A stretch of DNA of 64,000 nucleotides from Caviibacter sp963550915 (GTDB lineage: Bacteria > Fusobacteriota > Fusobacteriia > Fusobacteriales > Leptotrichiaceae), in the NCBI GenBank assembly GCA_963550915.1, contig CAUVEB010000001.1, forward strand, positions 62,001-126,000. The letters are read 5' to 3'. Below are positions 1 through 8,741 of this stretch, one piece after another. The position numbers and the translations under genes were made by a program. The notes under the pieces were generated by a model. That model did no database searches. It was not told the origin of the DNA and saw nothing but the letters and a program-made list of their open reading frames with translations. Each line of letters begins with the position of its first letter. The first letter of the stretch is position 1.

Positions 1-308
1 TTTTTGAAAGAAAATTATTGGAATATGGAAGTAAGAAAAAATATACAGCTAAATTATTTTCGTATATGTTACAAAAAGGACATGATGCAGGAGAAAAATT
101 AAAAAATAAAAGTAAAAATGGGCTATATATAGCACTGTTATTATTTGTAGGTATACCATTTCCAGGCACAGGTGCTTGGACTGGTGCACTTGCTGCAAGT
201 ATACTTGATATGGATTTTAAAAAAAGTATGATTTTCATCATACTTGGAATAACTTTAGCTGGTGTAATAATGAGTGTAATTAGTGTAATAGGATTTAGAT
301 TTATCTAA
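1..308 (+). CDS. Small multi-drug export family membrane protein, 3' part only
   Basis: The open frame enters from the window edge; a TTG at 18 is in frame, but conserved-looking residues (ERKLLEYGSKKK) precede it, so the true start lies outside. The C-terminal part has a hydrophobic segment containing FVGIPFPGTGAWTGA, which resembles the conserved core of the COG2426/PF06695 putative small multi-drug export family, followed by a second hydrophobic segment ending at the C-terminus. The protein is therefore an inner-membrane protein; its substrate is not established even for the family. The stop codon lies inside a terminator hairpin (292-321). It converges on the minus-strand methyltransferase gene that ends at 312. 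Confidence 0.7.
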   Translation, partial: FERKLLEYGSKKKYTAKLFSYMLQKGHDAGEKLKNKSKNGLYIALLLFVGIPFPGTGAWTGALAASILDMDFKKSMIFIILGITLAGVIMSVISVIGFRFI

Positions 309-321
309 ATCTTATTTTTTT
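292..321 (+). terminator. Rho-independent terminator overlapping the exporter stop codon
   Basis: A 9-base arm at 292-300 (GATTTAGAT) pairs with 303-311 (ATCTAAATC) and is followed by TTATTTTTTT on the plus strand. The TAA stop (306-308) sits in the stem. In the minus direction the hairpin is not followed by a T run, so it should act only on the plus-strand gene. Confidence 0.75.
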
Positions 322-920
322 GCAATATAGACTCTAAAACCTTGTTCAATTGTATCACACAATACACTGCTAAAAATTTGTTCTAATTTTTTTTGTGTAG
401 ATTTTGCACCATGTTTTGTCATAATAACACAAATAAAAATACCATTTTCATTTAAATGATTAAAGCTTTCTTCATAAAGCCTAAAAATATTTTCTTTGCC
501 AGTTCTTATAGGTGGATTTGAAATTATTAAATCAAAATTATTTGTAATATTTTCATATAAATCAGATTTTATTATATTATAATCTTTAATACCATTTAAT
601 TTTAAATTTTCGTCCGATAGTTCTAAAGCTCTATTATTTATATCAGATAGATAGATATTAATATCTGAAAAGATTTTTTTTAAAATTACACCTACAACAC
701 CATATCCACAACCTATATCAAGTATATCTAAGCCTTTAGTATTAATTTCTTTTAAATAGCTGATTACACTTTTTAGTAAGATTATAGTACCACCGTCAAC
801 ATGAGCTTTTGAGAATATACCATTATCAGTTATAAAAGAATAATTTTTATCTAAAAAATTAAACGAAATATTTTTTCTTTTTGATTTTATATTAGGATTT
901 TCACAAAAATAGTGTTCCAT
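312..920 (-). CDS. Class I SAM-dependent methyltransferase, RsmC/YbxB-like
   Basis: This 202-residue protein has the glycine-rich SAM-binding motif DIGCGYG at about residues 68-74 and the NPPI motif at about 135-138. NPPI is typical of N-methyltransferases that modify guanine or adenine amino groups. The N-terminus (HYFCENP, then GIFSKAHVDGGT) matches the short RsmC-like (MTS, methyltransferase small domain) proteins of Firmicutes and Fusobacteria. The E. coli family member methylates G1207 of 16S rRNA; that exact target is inferred here. It is the last gene of the minus-strand glmU run, and its start touches the stop of the GNAT gene (1-base overlap). Confidence 0.8.
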   Translation of the reverse strand: MEHYFCENPNIKSKRKNISFNFLDKNYSFITDNGIFSKAHVDGGTIILLKSVISYLKEINTKGLDILDIGCGYGVVGVILKKIFSDINIYLSDINNRALELSDENLKLNGIKDYNIIKSDLYENITNNFDLIISNPPIRTGKENIFRLYEESFNHLNENGIFICVIMTKHGAKSTQKKLEQIFSSVLCDTIEQGFRVYIAKK

Positions 921-1363
921 TATATTTCCTTTCTAAGTAAGTATCTAGGACTATTATCAAAGTATTCATTTTCAAGATATTCACTAACTTCAAAGCCTAA
1001 ACGTTTGTACATATTAATTGCTATCTCATTACTTATTTCAACAGTAAGCTCTACATTAGTTATATTATATTTTTTTAGATCATCAATTGCAAAATTTAAA
1101 AGTTCAGTTGCATATCCTTTAAATCTAAAATCTTTATTAGTAGATACGCCGTATATGTATGCTTTGTCAGTATTAGAAAATAGGACTTCTATAACACTTA
1201 TTATATTTTTCCTGTCATATATAGCATATGTTTTACCGTATTTAGTAAAAGGACTTATATTGTATCTTCCAACACCAGCTTCACCAAAAACTTCATCTTC
1301 ATATTTATAAATTCTATATAATATGTCTTTATCTTTTTTTGCATCAAGTACTTTTTTAATCAT
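920..1363 (-). CDS. GNAT-family N-acetyltransferase
   Basis: This 147-residue protein carries the acetyl-CoA-binding motif A of the GNAT fold (DFRFKGYATELL, around residues 97-108) followed by an ELTVEISNEIAINMYKRLGF segment typical of motif B. The substrate cannot be told from sequence. It overlaps truA by 8 bases and touches the methyltransferase gene downstream, so it is translated as part of the same operon. RimI-like ribosomal protein acetylation is possible but not supported by a specific motif. Confidence 0.8.
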   Translation of the reverse strand: MIKKVLDAKKDKDILYRIYKYEDEVFGEAGVGRYNISPFTKYGKTYAIYDRKNIISVIEVLFSNTDKAYIYGVSTNKDFRFKGYATELLNFAIDDLKKYNITNVELTVEISNEIAINMYKRLGFEVSEYLENEYFDNSPRYLLRKEI

Positions 1364-2075
1364 ATATAACCTCTTTCAAATAAAGACCACTTGCTGATAA
1401 TATTTTTTTAAATTTCTTAGTTTTTTGTAAATTTAGTTTATTTTCTATTTCAAGCTTATCTTCGTATATACAAGATGCAACTATCATTCGAACCATTGAA
1501 CGTAGAAAAGAATTTCCAGTTATGGTAATAATAAAGGTGTCGTTTTGTTTACTTGCATATGCGTTTATTATATTTCTTACAGTATTCTTATTTTCTTTAT
1601 CTTTTTTTGAGAATAATAGAAAATCATGTTCACCTATAAATAGTTTTAACTTTTCATTAAGTATATCGATATCTATATTTTCATTTTTTATAGCTGTAAT
1701 ATAGTTTGCCTCAAAAGGACTAATATCTTTTTCATATTTTAAGTGGTATACATATGTACGGTATTTTGCATCATATCTTGAATTAAAATTACTGCAATAA
1801 CTAATCTCATCTATTTTTATTTTACCATAAAGTGTCTTATTTATTTGTTCTTTTATTGCATATAAAGGAATCTCTTTTTTTATAGTAAAATTAGATACTT
1901 GAGCTAGAGCATGAACGTTTGTATCAGTTCTACCAGATGTAATAAGATTTATTTTTTCATTGAATACATTAAGTAGTACTTTTTCAATTTCTCCTTGTAC
2001 AGTTATTTTGTCTTTTTGTCTTTGCATACCATAAAATTTAGAACCGTCATAAGAGTATTTTATTTTTATATCCAT
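1356..2075 (-). CDS. truA: tRNA pseudouridine(38-40) synthase TruA
   Basis: TruA isomerises uridines 38-40 in the anticodon stem-loop of many tRNAs. The 239-residue protein has the family signature SGRTDTNVHALAQ, with catalytic Asp at about residue 51, and the N-terminal YDGSKFYGMQRQ. The motif NSFLRSMVRMIV near the C-terminus is the conserved FLxxMVRxxV element. Length is usual for the family (about 240-270). It overlaps the HAD phosphatase gene upstream by 10 bases and the GNAT gene downstream by 8. Confidence 0.95.
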   Translation of the reverse strand: MDIKIKYSYDGSKFYGMQRQKDKITVQGEIEKVLLNVFNEKINLITSGRTDTNVHALAQVSNFTIKKEIPLYAIKEQINKTLYGKIKIDEISYCSNFNSRYDAKYRTYVYHLKYEKDISPFEANYITAIKNENIDIDILNEKLKLFIGEHDFLLFSKKDKENKNTVRNIINAYASKQNDTFIITITGNSFLRSMVRMIVASCIYEDKLEIENKLNLQKTKKFKKILSASGLYLKEVIYD

Positions 2076-2674
2076 TTATCTACCCACTTAGTTTTTTTAG
2101 GAATACCTTTTAAAATATTACCATTTTTATCTATAGTATATTTATTATTTGCTATATCATATAAAGGTTTATCAGAAATACTATCAGAATAAAATGATAA
2201 AACCTCAAATTCTCCAAGTAGTTTTAATCTGTTAACTTTTTCAGTATTTTTACAATTTTTTGATACCATTTTATATTTTTCATATTTTGTTGCTATAAGT
2301 ACATCAAAACCAAGCTTTTTGTATATCTTTTCTAATAAAAAATCAGGAGATGCTGATATTAATATCAGAATATCACATTCTTTTTTATTTTTTTTAATTT
2401 CGTTATAAAAATATGGAAAAATTTTGTTTCGTTCTTTTTCCCAGAAAAGACTTATATCACTATCTAAAACATTATCATCTATATTATTTAAAATACTAAA
2501 AAAGATATTTTTTGTTTTTTCTAAACTAGCTATATTAAAGAGTATAAGAAATAAATTAAATATGAATTTTAAAATTAAATGTGGATGTTTACTTAAAAAA
2601 AACAATATGAAATTAATAGAAGTTTCACCGTTATATACTGTTTTATCAAAGTCATAAATTATAGCCTTTTTCAT
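2066..2674 (-). CDS. HAD-superfamily (subclass IB) phosphatase
   Basis: A 202-residue protein. HAD motif I is YDFDKTVYNG near the N-terminus (nucleophile and acid/base Asp), motif II is the Ser in ISASPDF, and motif III/IV includes FYSDSISDKPLYDI. A hydrophobic stretch at about 20-50 suggests a membrane-associated cap. The layout recalls PgpC/YfhB-type phosphatidylglycerophosphatases, but the substrate is not proven. It starts within the 3' end of the GspE-like gene (23-base overlap) behind AGGAAG, so the two are coupled. Confidence 0.75.
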   Translation of the reverse strand: MKKAIIYDFDKTVYNGETSINFILFFLSKHPHLILKFIFNLFLILFNIASLEKTKNIFFSILNNIDDNVLDSDISLFWEKERNKIFPYFYNEIKKNKKECDILILISASPDFLLEKIYKKLGFDVLIATKYEKYKMVSKNCKNTEKVNRLKLLGEFEVLSFYSDSISDKPLYDIANNKYTIDKNGNILKGIPKKTKWVDKWI

Positions 2675-3692
2675 ATAAATCTTCCTCCATAGTTTTAAAA
2701 CCTATTTTCTTTAATTCATTTAAAATATCAATTTTTAGTTCGTATTTATTAAATATATCACGAGCATTATCGTCTAGTAATATAGCTTCACTTACTAACA
2801 ATCTACCAGATATATTTTTGTTATCATTTTTTGTCAAAAGTCTTTGTGAAATTATTAAATTTAAGGAATCAAGAAGTAAATATTTTGGTATATTCATATC
2901 AATAAGCCTTGAAAATGTTGAAATGCTGTCGTTAGTATGAAGAGTAGCAAGTACTAAATGACCAGTTAGAGATGCACGGATTGCAATTTGTGCAGTTATT
3001 TCATCTCTTATTTCAGATACGATTATTATATCAGGATCAGCTCTTAAAGAACTTCTTAGTATAGTTGGAAAATCAAGCCCTATATTCTCATTTACTTGTA
3101 CTTGTATAACATCTTTTACCTTGTTTTCAACAGGATCTTCAATTGAAATTATTTTTTTGTTATAAGTACTTAGCATTTTGGTAAGAGATAGTAAAGTTGT
3201 TGATTTACCACTACCTGTAGCACCAGTGATAAGTATAAGACCATAGGGCTTATTAATAGATATTAAAATCTTTTGTATAATATCATAACTAAATCCTAAA
3301 CCTTTTAGTGATAAATCATCTAATTGGCTATTTAAAATTCTTATTACAACACTTTCTCCACTAATACTAGGAATAACACAAACTCTTAAATCATAATTAT
3401 CAAAACTTATACTTCCGTCTTGTGTTAATCTTTTTTCAGCAACATTCATTTTTGCCATTATTTTTATTCTTGAAATAATTTCACTTGCAATATACGTATT
3501 ATCTTCTAATTCATGTAATATACCAAATACCCTATATTGTATTATACATTTACCATAATAATCTAATATATGTATATCACTAGCTTTTTGCTTTATAGCA
3601 TTTGAAATAATTTTATCTACAATTTTAATTGTATTTTTATTGATAAAGACATTGCCAAAAGCAATGTCTTTGTTTAGTATATTTTCCCCCAT
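2652..3692 (-). CDS. GspE/PilB-family secretion ATPase, short form
   Basis: Type II secretion and type IV pilus assembly ATPases power pilin assembly from the cytoplasmic face. This 346-residue protein has Walker A GATGSGKS (about 157-164), the Asp box, Walker B-like DPDIIIVSEIRD and the His box GHLVLATLHTND. It lacks the N-terminal MshEN/N1 domain of PilB and GspE (usually 500-570 aa), and the CxxC zinc motifs are absent between SQRLL and the C-terminus. The only neighbour that could belong to a pilus is the unknown 156-residue protein upstream. Other pilus genes are not in the window. It could equally be PilT-like, but the sequence looks closer to GspE. Confidence 0.8.
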   Translation of the reverse strand: MGENILNKDIAFGNVFINKNTIKIVDKIISNAIKQKASDIHILDYYGKCIIQYRVFGILHELEDNTYIASEIISRIKIMAKMNVAEKRLTQDGSISFDNYDLRVCVIPSISGESVVIRILNSQLDDLSLKGLGFSYDIIQKILISINKPYGLILITGATGSGKSTTLLSLTKMLSTYNKKIISIEDPVENKVKDVIQVQVNENIGLDFPTILRSSLRADPDIIIVSEIRDEITAQIAIRASLTGHLVLATLHTNDSISTFSRLIDMNIPKYLLLDSLNLIISQRLLTKNDNKNISGRLLVSEAILLDDNARDIFNKYELKIDILNELKKIGFKTMEEDLYEKGYNL

Positions 3693-3703
3693 TTGTATTC
3701 CTG

Positions 3704-4174
3704 TTATTTTGAACTACGATTAAGTAATTCATCTAATAGTAGCACATTTTGTGCTTTAACTGATGAATATATTAGCTTTTTAATAAGATTGTACCATTTT
3801 AAATTTGCATTTAAGTTTTCAATTTCTTTAACAGACGCTCTTATTTGCATTACAAGATAGTCTTGTTCATCATATGAAAGTAATATTTTTTTCTTTTTTT
3901 CTCTTTTTTGACCTTTTTCAACATGAACATGTTTTTTTAGATAATCAAAAAATTCAAATACATTTTCCATTTGATCTTTGTATTGAGCCATTTGCTTTTT
4001 AAGTTCATCAATAATTTGATCAAGATATTTTTGAGAATTTTTTGAAAGTGTTATCTCAACTTTTCTTTTACCTTTGCCTATTTTTTGAATTATCATTCCC
4101 ATTTTAGCTTGGTTTTTAATGTTAAATAGTTCCATATCGTTTATTTTGTTTGAATTAATCATTTTCCCCTTCAA
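3704..4174 (-). CDS. Uncharacterised charged protein, 156 residues
   Basis: I do not recognise a family. The protein is rich in Lys and Glu, has no signal peptide or membrane segment, and its middle (about 45-75 and 110-130) looks helical, possibly coiled-coil. The start is taken as the TTG at 4174 because AGGAGG lies 8 bases upstream; an ATG at 4162 preceded by GGGG is an alternative. The start lies inside the 3' end of tsaC (20-base overlap). It sits directly before the GspE-like ATPase (11-base gap), so a role with that ATPase is possible but unproven. Confidence 0.6.
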   Translation of the reverse strand: MKGKMINSNKINDMELFNIKNQAKMGMIIQKIGKGKRKVEITLSKNSQKYLDQIIDELKKQMAQYKDQMENVFEFFDYLKKHVHVEKGQKREKKKKILLSYDEQDYLVMQIRASVKEIENLNANLKWYNLIKKLIYSSVKAQNVLLLDELLNRSSK

Positions 4175-4772
4175 AAATGTAACCTCCTAAATTAATAATT
4201 TTTTCAAAAGGTATTTCACCCTCACGTATTAGTGCGTATTTTTTATCAATATATGAAATAATTGTAGATGGAATACCTGTTAATATTTGGTCTGATGTTA
4301 ATATACATTCTACATTTTCTACTAAATCCTTTGACAGTTCACTTACTGTTTTGGCAGGGGGGTTGCCTGAAATATTAGCACTTGATGTCATTAATATTCC
4401 ACCAACAGATTCAATTAATTCTAATGTTAGTTTGCTGTCTGGTATTCTAACTCCTATAGTTTCTCCCACTATATCATACATTTTAGGTTTTGCACGGAAA
4501 ATAACAGTCAGAGCTCCTGGCATGAAGTGATTTATAATATTTTCATCAATATCTTCTGCAATATCATAAATTTTATCTATGCTAGAAACAAGTGCTATAA
4601 TTTTCTTGCTTTTATCTCTTTTTTTTAATCTATAAATTTCATCAACTGCTTTTTTTGTAGGTATTGCACCTATTCCATAAACAGTATCTGTTGGAAATAT
4701 GATAGGGCGACCACCTAGTAATATTTCTTTTGCTAATAATAGATTTTCTTTATTTGATTTCATCAATTTCAT
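4155..4772 (-). CDS. tsaC: L-threonylcarbamoyladenylate synthase (TsaC/Sua5/YrdC)
   Basis: The enzyme makes threonylcarbamoyl-AMP from threonine, bicarbonate and ATP, the first step toward t6A37 in ANN-decoding tRNAs. The YrdC domain is clear: FPTDTVYGIGA near the N-terminus, KKRDKSKKIIALV, and GVRIPDS, TSANISGNPPA later. It is the short TsaC-like form without the Sua5 C-terminal domain. The start is uncertain: TTG 4784, ATG 4772 and ATG 4763 are in frame, all within the 3' end of prs and none with a clear Shine-Dalgarno, so translation is probably coupled to prs. Confidence 0.9.
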   Translation of the reverse strand: MKLMKSNKENLLLAKEILLGGRPIIFPTDTVYGIGAIPTKKAVDEIYRLKKRDKSKKIIALVSSIDKIYDIAEDIDENIINHFMPGALTVIFRAKPKMYDIVGETIGVRIPDSKLTLELIESVGGILMTSSANISGNPPAKTVSELSKDLVENVECILTSDQILTGIPSTIISYIDKKYALIREGEIPFEKIINLGGYIFEGEND

Positions 4773-5724
4773 GTGGTAATGCAAAAAGGTCGCTTATTGG
4801 TTCTTCCTTGTATATTCTACTTATTGTTTCAGCAAACATTGAGCTTGAAGAAACAGTTACAAGTTTATCAAATTGTTGTTCAGGAGCAAGTTCTATACAG
4901 TCTGTAACAACAACTTTGTTGAATGCTGAATTTTTAAGTCTGTCAACAGCAGGGTATGAAAATACAGGATGTGTAGCACAAGCATATACTTCCTTAGCTC
5001 CAAATTTAAGTAGAGCTTCTGCTGCATTACATATAGTACCAGCAGTGTCTATTATGTCATCAATTAAAATTGCTTTTTTACCTTCAACGCTACCTATTAA
5101 ATTCATAACTTCAGATACATTAGCTTTTGGTCTTCTTTTATCTATTATAGCAAGTGGAGTATGTAACCAACTTGCAAGTCCTCTTGCTCTTTTAACTCCA
5201 CCAATATCAGGTGAAACTACAACAGTATCTTCAGATGTGAAACCGTTTTGTATAAAGTATTTTGCAAATATAGGAAGTGCTTCCATATGATCAACTGGAA
5301 TATTGAAAAATCCTTGTATTTGTCTTGCGTGTAAATCCATTGTAACAACTCTAGTTGCTCCTGCTGTTGTAAGTAGGTCTGCAACTAATTTAGCTGTAAT
5401 TGGCTCTCTAGGGTTTGCTTTTCTGTCTTGTCTTGCATAACCATAATATGGTATAACTGCTATAATTTCCTTAGCTGAGGCTCTTTTTAATGAGTCAATA
5501 AACACTAGTAACTCCATTAAACTTTCGTTAACAGGTTTTGAAGTAGATTGTATTATAAAGACTTTACAACCTCTAACAGTTGTATTTGCTCTTGCAAAAG
5601 TTTCTCCATCTGCAAAATGAATAATATCTCTATCTCCAAGAGGTATATTTAGCTTATTTGCAATTTTTTCTGCAAGTTTAATACTAGAAGTTCCAGCAAA
5701 AATTTTAATTTCGTGGTCAAACAT
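4750..5724 (-). CDS. prs: Ribose-phosphate pyrophosphokinase
   Basis: Makes PRPP from ribose 5-phosphate and ATP, feeding purine, pyrimidine, NAD, His and Trp synthesis and the Hpt salvage reaction encoded at 16632. At 324 residues it is full length. The PRPP synthase signature is present (VVTMDLHARQIQGFFNIPVDH region), as are the flexible catalytic region around YGYARQDRK and the PRPP-binding loop ILIDDIIDTAGT. It lies 18 bases after glmU; glmU-prs is a common bacterial pairing. Confidence 0.96.
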   Translation of the reverse strand: MFDHEIKIFAGTSSIKLAEKIANKLNIPLGDRDIIHFADGETFARANTTVRGCKVFIIQSTSKPVNESLMELLVFIDSLKRASAKEIIAVIPYYGYARQDRKANPREPITAKLVADLLTTAGATRVVTMDLHARQIQGFFNIPVDHMEALPIFAKYFIQNGFTSEDTVVVSPDIGGVKRARGLASWLHTPLAIIDKRRPKANVSEVMNLIGSVEGKKAILIDDIIDTAGTICNAAEALLKFGAKEVYACATHPVFSYPAVDRLKNSAFNKVVVTDCIELAPEQQFDKLVTVSSSSMFAETISRIYKEEPISDLFALPHEIDEIK

Positions 5725-5742
5725 TTTTAAACACTCACTTTC

Positions 5743-7071
5743 CTATTTAATTTTATCGATTATAACTTGTTTTGCTCTTCCAAATGCAAGTTTATTGTTG
5801 TCTACATTTTTTGTTATTACACTTCCTGCGGCAGTAAGTACTTCGTCACCAACATTAACAGGTGCAACCAGTATAGTATTACTTCCTATAAAAGCATTTT
5901 TTCCAATAATTGTTTTGTGTTTTTTTACACCATCATAATTACAGGTAATAGTACCAGCTCCAATATTAGTATTTTCACCAATTTCACTATCCCCTATATA
6001 TGTTAGATGTCCTGCTTTAACTCCGTTTTCAAGCACTGAATTTTTAATTTCAACAAAGTTTCCAACATGAACCATATTTTTTAAATATGCACCTTTTCTT
6101 AAATGAGCAAAAGGTCCTATAGTTACCATATCTTCAATTGTTGCATATTCAATAACACTATTATCTATTTTGACATTGTCCTTTATTATACTTTGTTCAA
6201 TTCTACTTGAGTATATTACACAGTTACTACCTATAATAGTTTTTCCTGTAATAATAGTATTTGGATATATAACAGTATCTATACCGATAATTACATCATC
6301 TTCAATATATGTACTGCTAGGGTCTATTATTATTACACCATCTTCCATAAGTTTATCTAATTTTCTATTTCTTAAAATATTAGATGCAACAGCTAGCTCT
6401 TTTTTAGAATTTATACCTAGCATTTCATTTACATCTGAAAGTCTAAAACTATCTACTTTATGTCCACTATTATTTAAATGTTTTACTGCATCTGTAAGGT
6501 AATATTCACCTTTTAAATTGTTGTTATCAAATTTATCAAGTATACTTAGTAGAGCTTCATTTTTAAAAATATAAACACCTATATTTATTTCTTTTATATT
6601 TTTTTCTTCATCATTAGCTTCTTTTTCTTCAATGATATCTACAACTTTACCATCTTTTTTAATAATTCTACCGTATCCTGTAGGATTATCTAAAATACAA
6701 GATAGAACAAGACAATCTAAATCATCATTTATAAATTTTTGTTTCATTTTACTTATTGTATTTTCTGATAATAAAGGACCATCTCCATATGTTATTAATA
6801 TATCTTCTGAAGATTTTTCTATATTTTCTTTTGCCTTTATAATAGCATGTGCAGTTCCTAGTTGTTCTTCTTGATAGACATAATTATATTCACTAAATGA
6901 TTTTAAAATTTCATCTTTTTTATCACCTAAAATTAAAAGTATTTCACCAAAAGGTTTACAAACTTCAATTACTTTTTTAAGCATGGGCTTACCATTTACT
7001 TTATGAAGAACTTTTGGTGTATTTGATTTCATTCTAGTGCCTTTACCGGCAGCTAAAATTATAGATAGCAT
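5743..7071 (-). CDS. glmU: Bifunctional GlcNAc-1-P uridyltransferase / GlcN-1-P acetyltransferase
   Basis: GlmU acetylates glucosamine 1-phosphate and then forms UDP-GlcNAc for peptidoglycan and lipopolysaccharide. The N-terminal pyrophosphorylase domain begins LAAGKGTRM; the C-terminal half is a left-handed beta-helix of hexapeptide repeats with the acetyltransferase region HLRKGAYLKN and GAGTITCNYDG. I start it at ATG 7071 (442 aa), which has GGAGG six bases upstream and puts the nucleotidyltransferase motif at the N-terminus; the frame is open to 7095. It is the first gene of the minus-strand run to 312. Confidence 0.95.
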   Translation of the reverse strand: MLSIILAAGKGTRMKSNTPKVLHKVNGKPMLKKVIEVCKPFGEILLILGDKKDEILKSFSEYNYVYQEEQLGTAHAIIKAKENIEKSSEDILITYGDGPLLSENTISKMKQKFINDDLDCLVLSCILDNPTGYGRIIKKDGKVVDIIEEKEANDEEKNIKEINIGVYIFKNEALLSILDKFDNNNLKGEYYLTDAVKHLNNSGHKVDSFRLSDVNEMLGINSKKELAVASNILRNRKLDKLMEDGVIIIDPSSTYIEDDVIIGIDTVIYPNTIITGKTIIGSNCVIYSSRIEQSIIKDNVKIDNSVIEYATIEDMVTIGPFAHLRKGAYLKNMVHVGNFVEIKNSVLENGVKAGHLTYIGDSEIGENTNIGAGTITCNYDGVKKHKTIIGKNAFIGSNTILVAPVNVGDEVLTAAGSVITKNVDNNKLAFGRAKQVIIDKIK

Positions 7072-7104
7072 TGCTTCCTCCAATATTATTTTCATTAATT
7101 ATTA

Positions 7105-7112
7105 ATTATACC
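7105..7112 (-). promoter_or_regulatory. Probable -10 element for the glmU operon
   Basis: Minus strand reads ATGG-TATAAT, an extended -10 (TGnTATAAT). No good -35 is visible; the region 17 bases upstream is the T tract of the ldh terminator. It is placed about 34 bases before the glmU start. Confidence 0.6.
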
Positions 7113-7122
7113 ATTTTTAAGT

Positions 7123-7147
7123 AAAAAAAACTACCCAAAAGATAGTT
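7123..7147 (-). terminator. Rho-independent terminator after ldh
   Basis: On the minus strand AACTATC pairs with GGTAGTT around a 5-base loop and is followed by a run of T. It separates the oppF-like/ldh unit from glmU. Confidence 0.8.
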
Positions 7148-7160
7148 TTAATTTACAATA

Positions 7161-8090
7161 TTAAAGCTTTATTTTAGATATGATATCCTTTAAAACTTTT
7201 TTAGAATTTTCTAATTTTTCTTTTTCATCATCATTAAATTTAGGGCAAATTTTCATAACTTGTCCATTTCTACCAACTATATTAGGTACAGAGTAATATA
7301 CATCATCAATAGGATTGTATGTTGAGATAGTTAGTATAGATTTTTCATCTCTTAGTATAGCTTCAACTATTCTTACAACTGCAAGACCGATTGCATAGTT
7401 TGTATACCCTTTTTTACTTATTATTTCATATGCTGCATTTTTAACCTTATCGCTTACTGTTTGTTTTAGTTCTTCAATTTCTACATTCTCTCTAAGGCAG
7501 TATTCTTCAATTGAAAGAGGTCCTATACTAAGTGTAGACCATACAGGGAATTCACTATCACCATGTTCTCCAATTATATATCCGTGTATATTTCTAGCAT
7601 CTAAATCAAATATTTTAGCAATATTATATCTAAGTCTTGAAGTATCAAGTACTGTACCACTACCTATAACTCTAGTTGAAGGAAATCCTGAAAGCTTATA
7701 TGTAAAATATGTTAAAATATCAACAGGATTTGCTACTACAAGAAGTATCGCATTTGGTGAATATCTAACTATTTGTGGTATCATTTGTTTAAATATTAAA
7801 AGATTCTTATTTATTAAATCTAATCTTGTCTCACCTGCTTTTTGGTTTGCACCAGCTGTAATTATTACTATATCTGAGTCATATGTATCTTTGTAATCTC
7901 CTGATGTTATTTCACTTGATTTTAGAAAAGCAGCACCATGTGCTATATCAAGAGCTTCACCCTTTGCTTTATCACTATTAATGTCAACTAATACAATATG
8001 AGATGCTAGTCCTGATTGAGCAACCGCTAAAGTTGTAGCAGAACCAACAAAACCAGCTCCAATTATTGATACTTTATTTGTCTTTTTCAT
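7161..8090 (-). CDS. ldh: L-lactate dehydrogenase
   Basis: Reduces pyruvate to L-lactate with NADH in the cytoplasm, regenerating NAD+ in fermentation. It is 309 residues long with the N-terminal dinucleotide fold GAGFVGSATT, acidic residue VLVDIN at the end of beta-2 (NAD specificity), and the catalytic His in IGEHGDSEFPVWS. The GETRLDLINKN segment supplies the active-site Arg of the mobile loop region. The gene starts within the 3' end of the ABC ATPase gene (17-base overlap), behind GGAGG. Malate dehydrogenase is excluded mainly by the overall LDH-like signature. Confidence 0.93.
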   Translation of the reverse strand: MKKTNKVSIIGAGFVGSATTLAVAQSGLASHIVLVDINSDKAKGEALDIAHGAAFLKSSEITSGDYKDTYDSDIVIITAGANQKAGETRLDLINKNLLIFKQMIPQIVRYSPNAILLVVANPVDILTYFTYKLSGFPSTRVIGSGTVLDTSRLRYNIAKIFDLDARNIHGYIIGEHGDSEFPVWSTLSIGPLSIEEYCLRENVEIEELKQTVSDKVKNAAYEIISKKGYTNYAIGLAVVRIVEAILRDEKSILTISTYNPIDDVYYSVPNIVGRNGQVMKICPKFNDDEKEKLENSKKVLKDIISKIKL

Positions 8091-8715
8091 TTCTTTTTTC
8101 CTCCATTTTAAATATTCTATCTGATATATTTTTAACTAAATATTTATCGTGTGAAATAAATATAAAGGCAGTATTATATTGCTTATTAAAAAACTTGATA
8201 AGGTTTACAATCTGTTCTTGTATTGTAAGATCAAGTGATGCAACAGGTTCGTCGCATATAACTAATTTTGGTTTTAATATCATTGCAGCCCCAACTATAA
8301 CCCTTTGCCTTTGACCACCTGATAAATCACAAGGATACTTATTTTTAAAGTCTTCTAATGACAAATACTCTAACATCTCATCAACTGTCTTCTCTATATT
8401 CTTATATCCATTTACTATAAGCGGTTCTGAAAGTATTTGTCTTACTGTCATAGATTCATTTAAAGCACTATATGGATCTTGAAATATCATTTGTATATCA
8501 GGTATTTTTCTTTTTGAAAGTAGATCTCCACAAAAAAGTATATTTCCATCATCAGGCTCTAAAATCCCCATTATTATTTTACCGATTGTAGATTTACCTA
8601 TACCAGATCTACCTACAATTGAAAATATTTCACCACTATTTACTTCAAAATTAATATTTTTGAATATATATTCGTTATTAAATTTTTTTGATACATTTTC
8701 TAATTTTAAAAGCAT
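8074..8715 (-). CDS. ABC transporter ATPase, OppF/DppF/NikE-like
   Basis: A 213-residue nucleotide-binding domain with Walker A GRSGIGKST, Q-loop FQDPYSALNESMT, signature LSGGQRQRV, Walker B LVICDEPVASLD and the H-loop ISHD. FQDPYSALNP-like Q-loops are characteristic of peptide/nickel transporter ATPases. It is shorter than OppF (about 300-330): the C-terminal oligopeptide extension is missing. No permease or binding protein is adjacent, so the partner must be encoded elsewhere or the gene is a relic of an opp operon. An extended -10 (TGA-TATAAT, 8742-8750, minus) precedes it. Confidence 0.8.
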   Translation of the reverse strand: MLLKLENVSKKFNNEYIFKNINFEVNSGEIFSIVGRSGIGKSTIGKIIMGILEPDDGNILFCGDLLSKRKIPDIQMIFQDPYSALNESMTVRQILSEPLIVNGYKNIEKTVDEMLEYLSLEDFKNKYPCDLSGGQRQRVIVGAAMILKPKLVICDEPVASLDLTIQEQIVNLIKFFNKQYNTAFIFISHDKYLVKNISDRIFKMEEKRNEKDK

Positions 8716-8741
8716 TTTTAACCTCTTTATTTTTATACCTT

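Noticed and set aside
4730..5290. Open frame of 186 codons on the plus strand
   Set aside because: It lies entirely antisense to prs, a clear gene with all motifs. The translation has no recognisable domain and no ribosome binding site.
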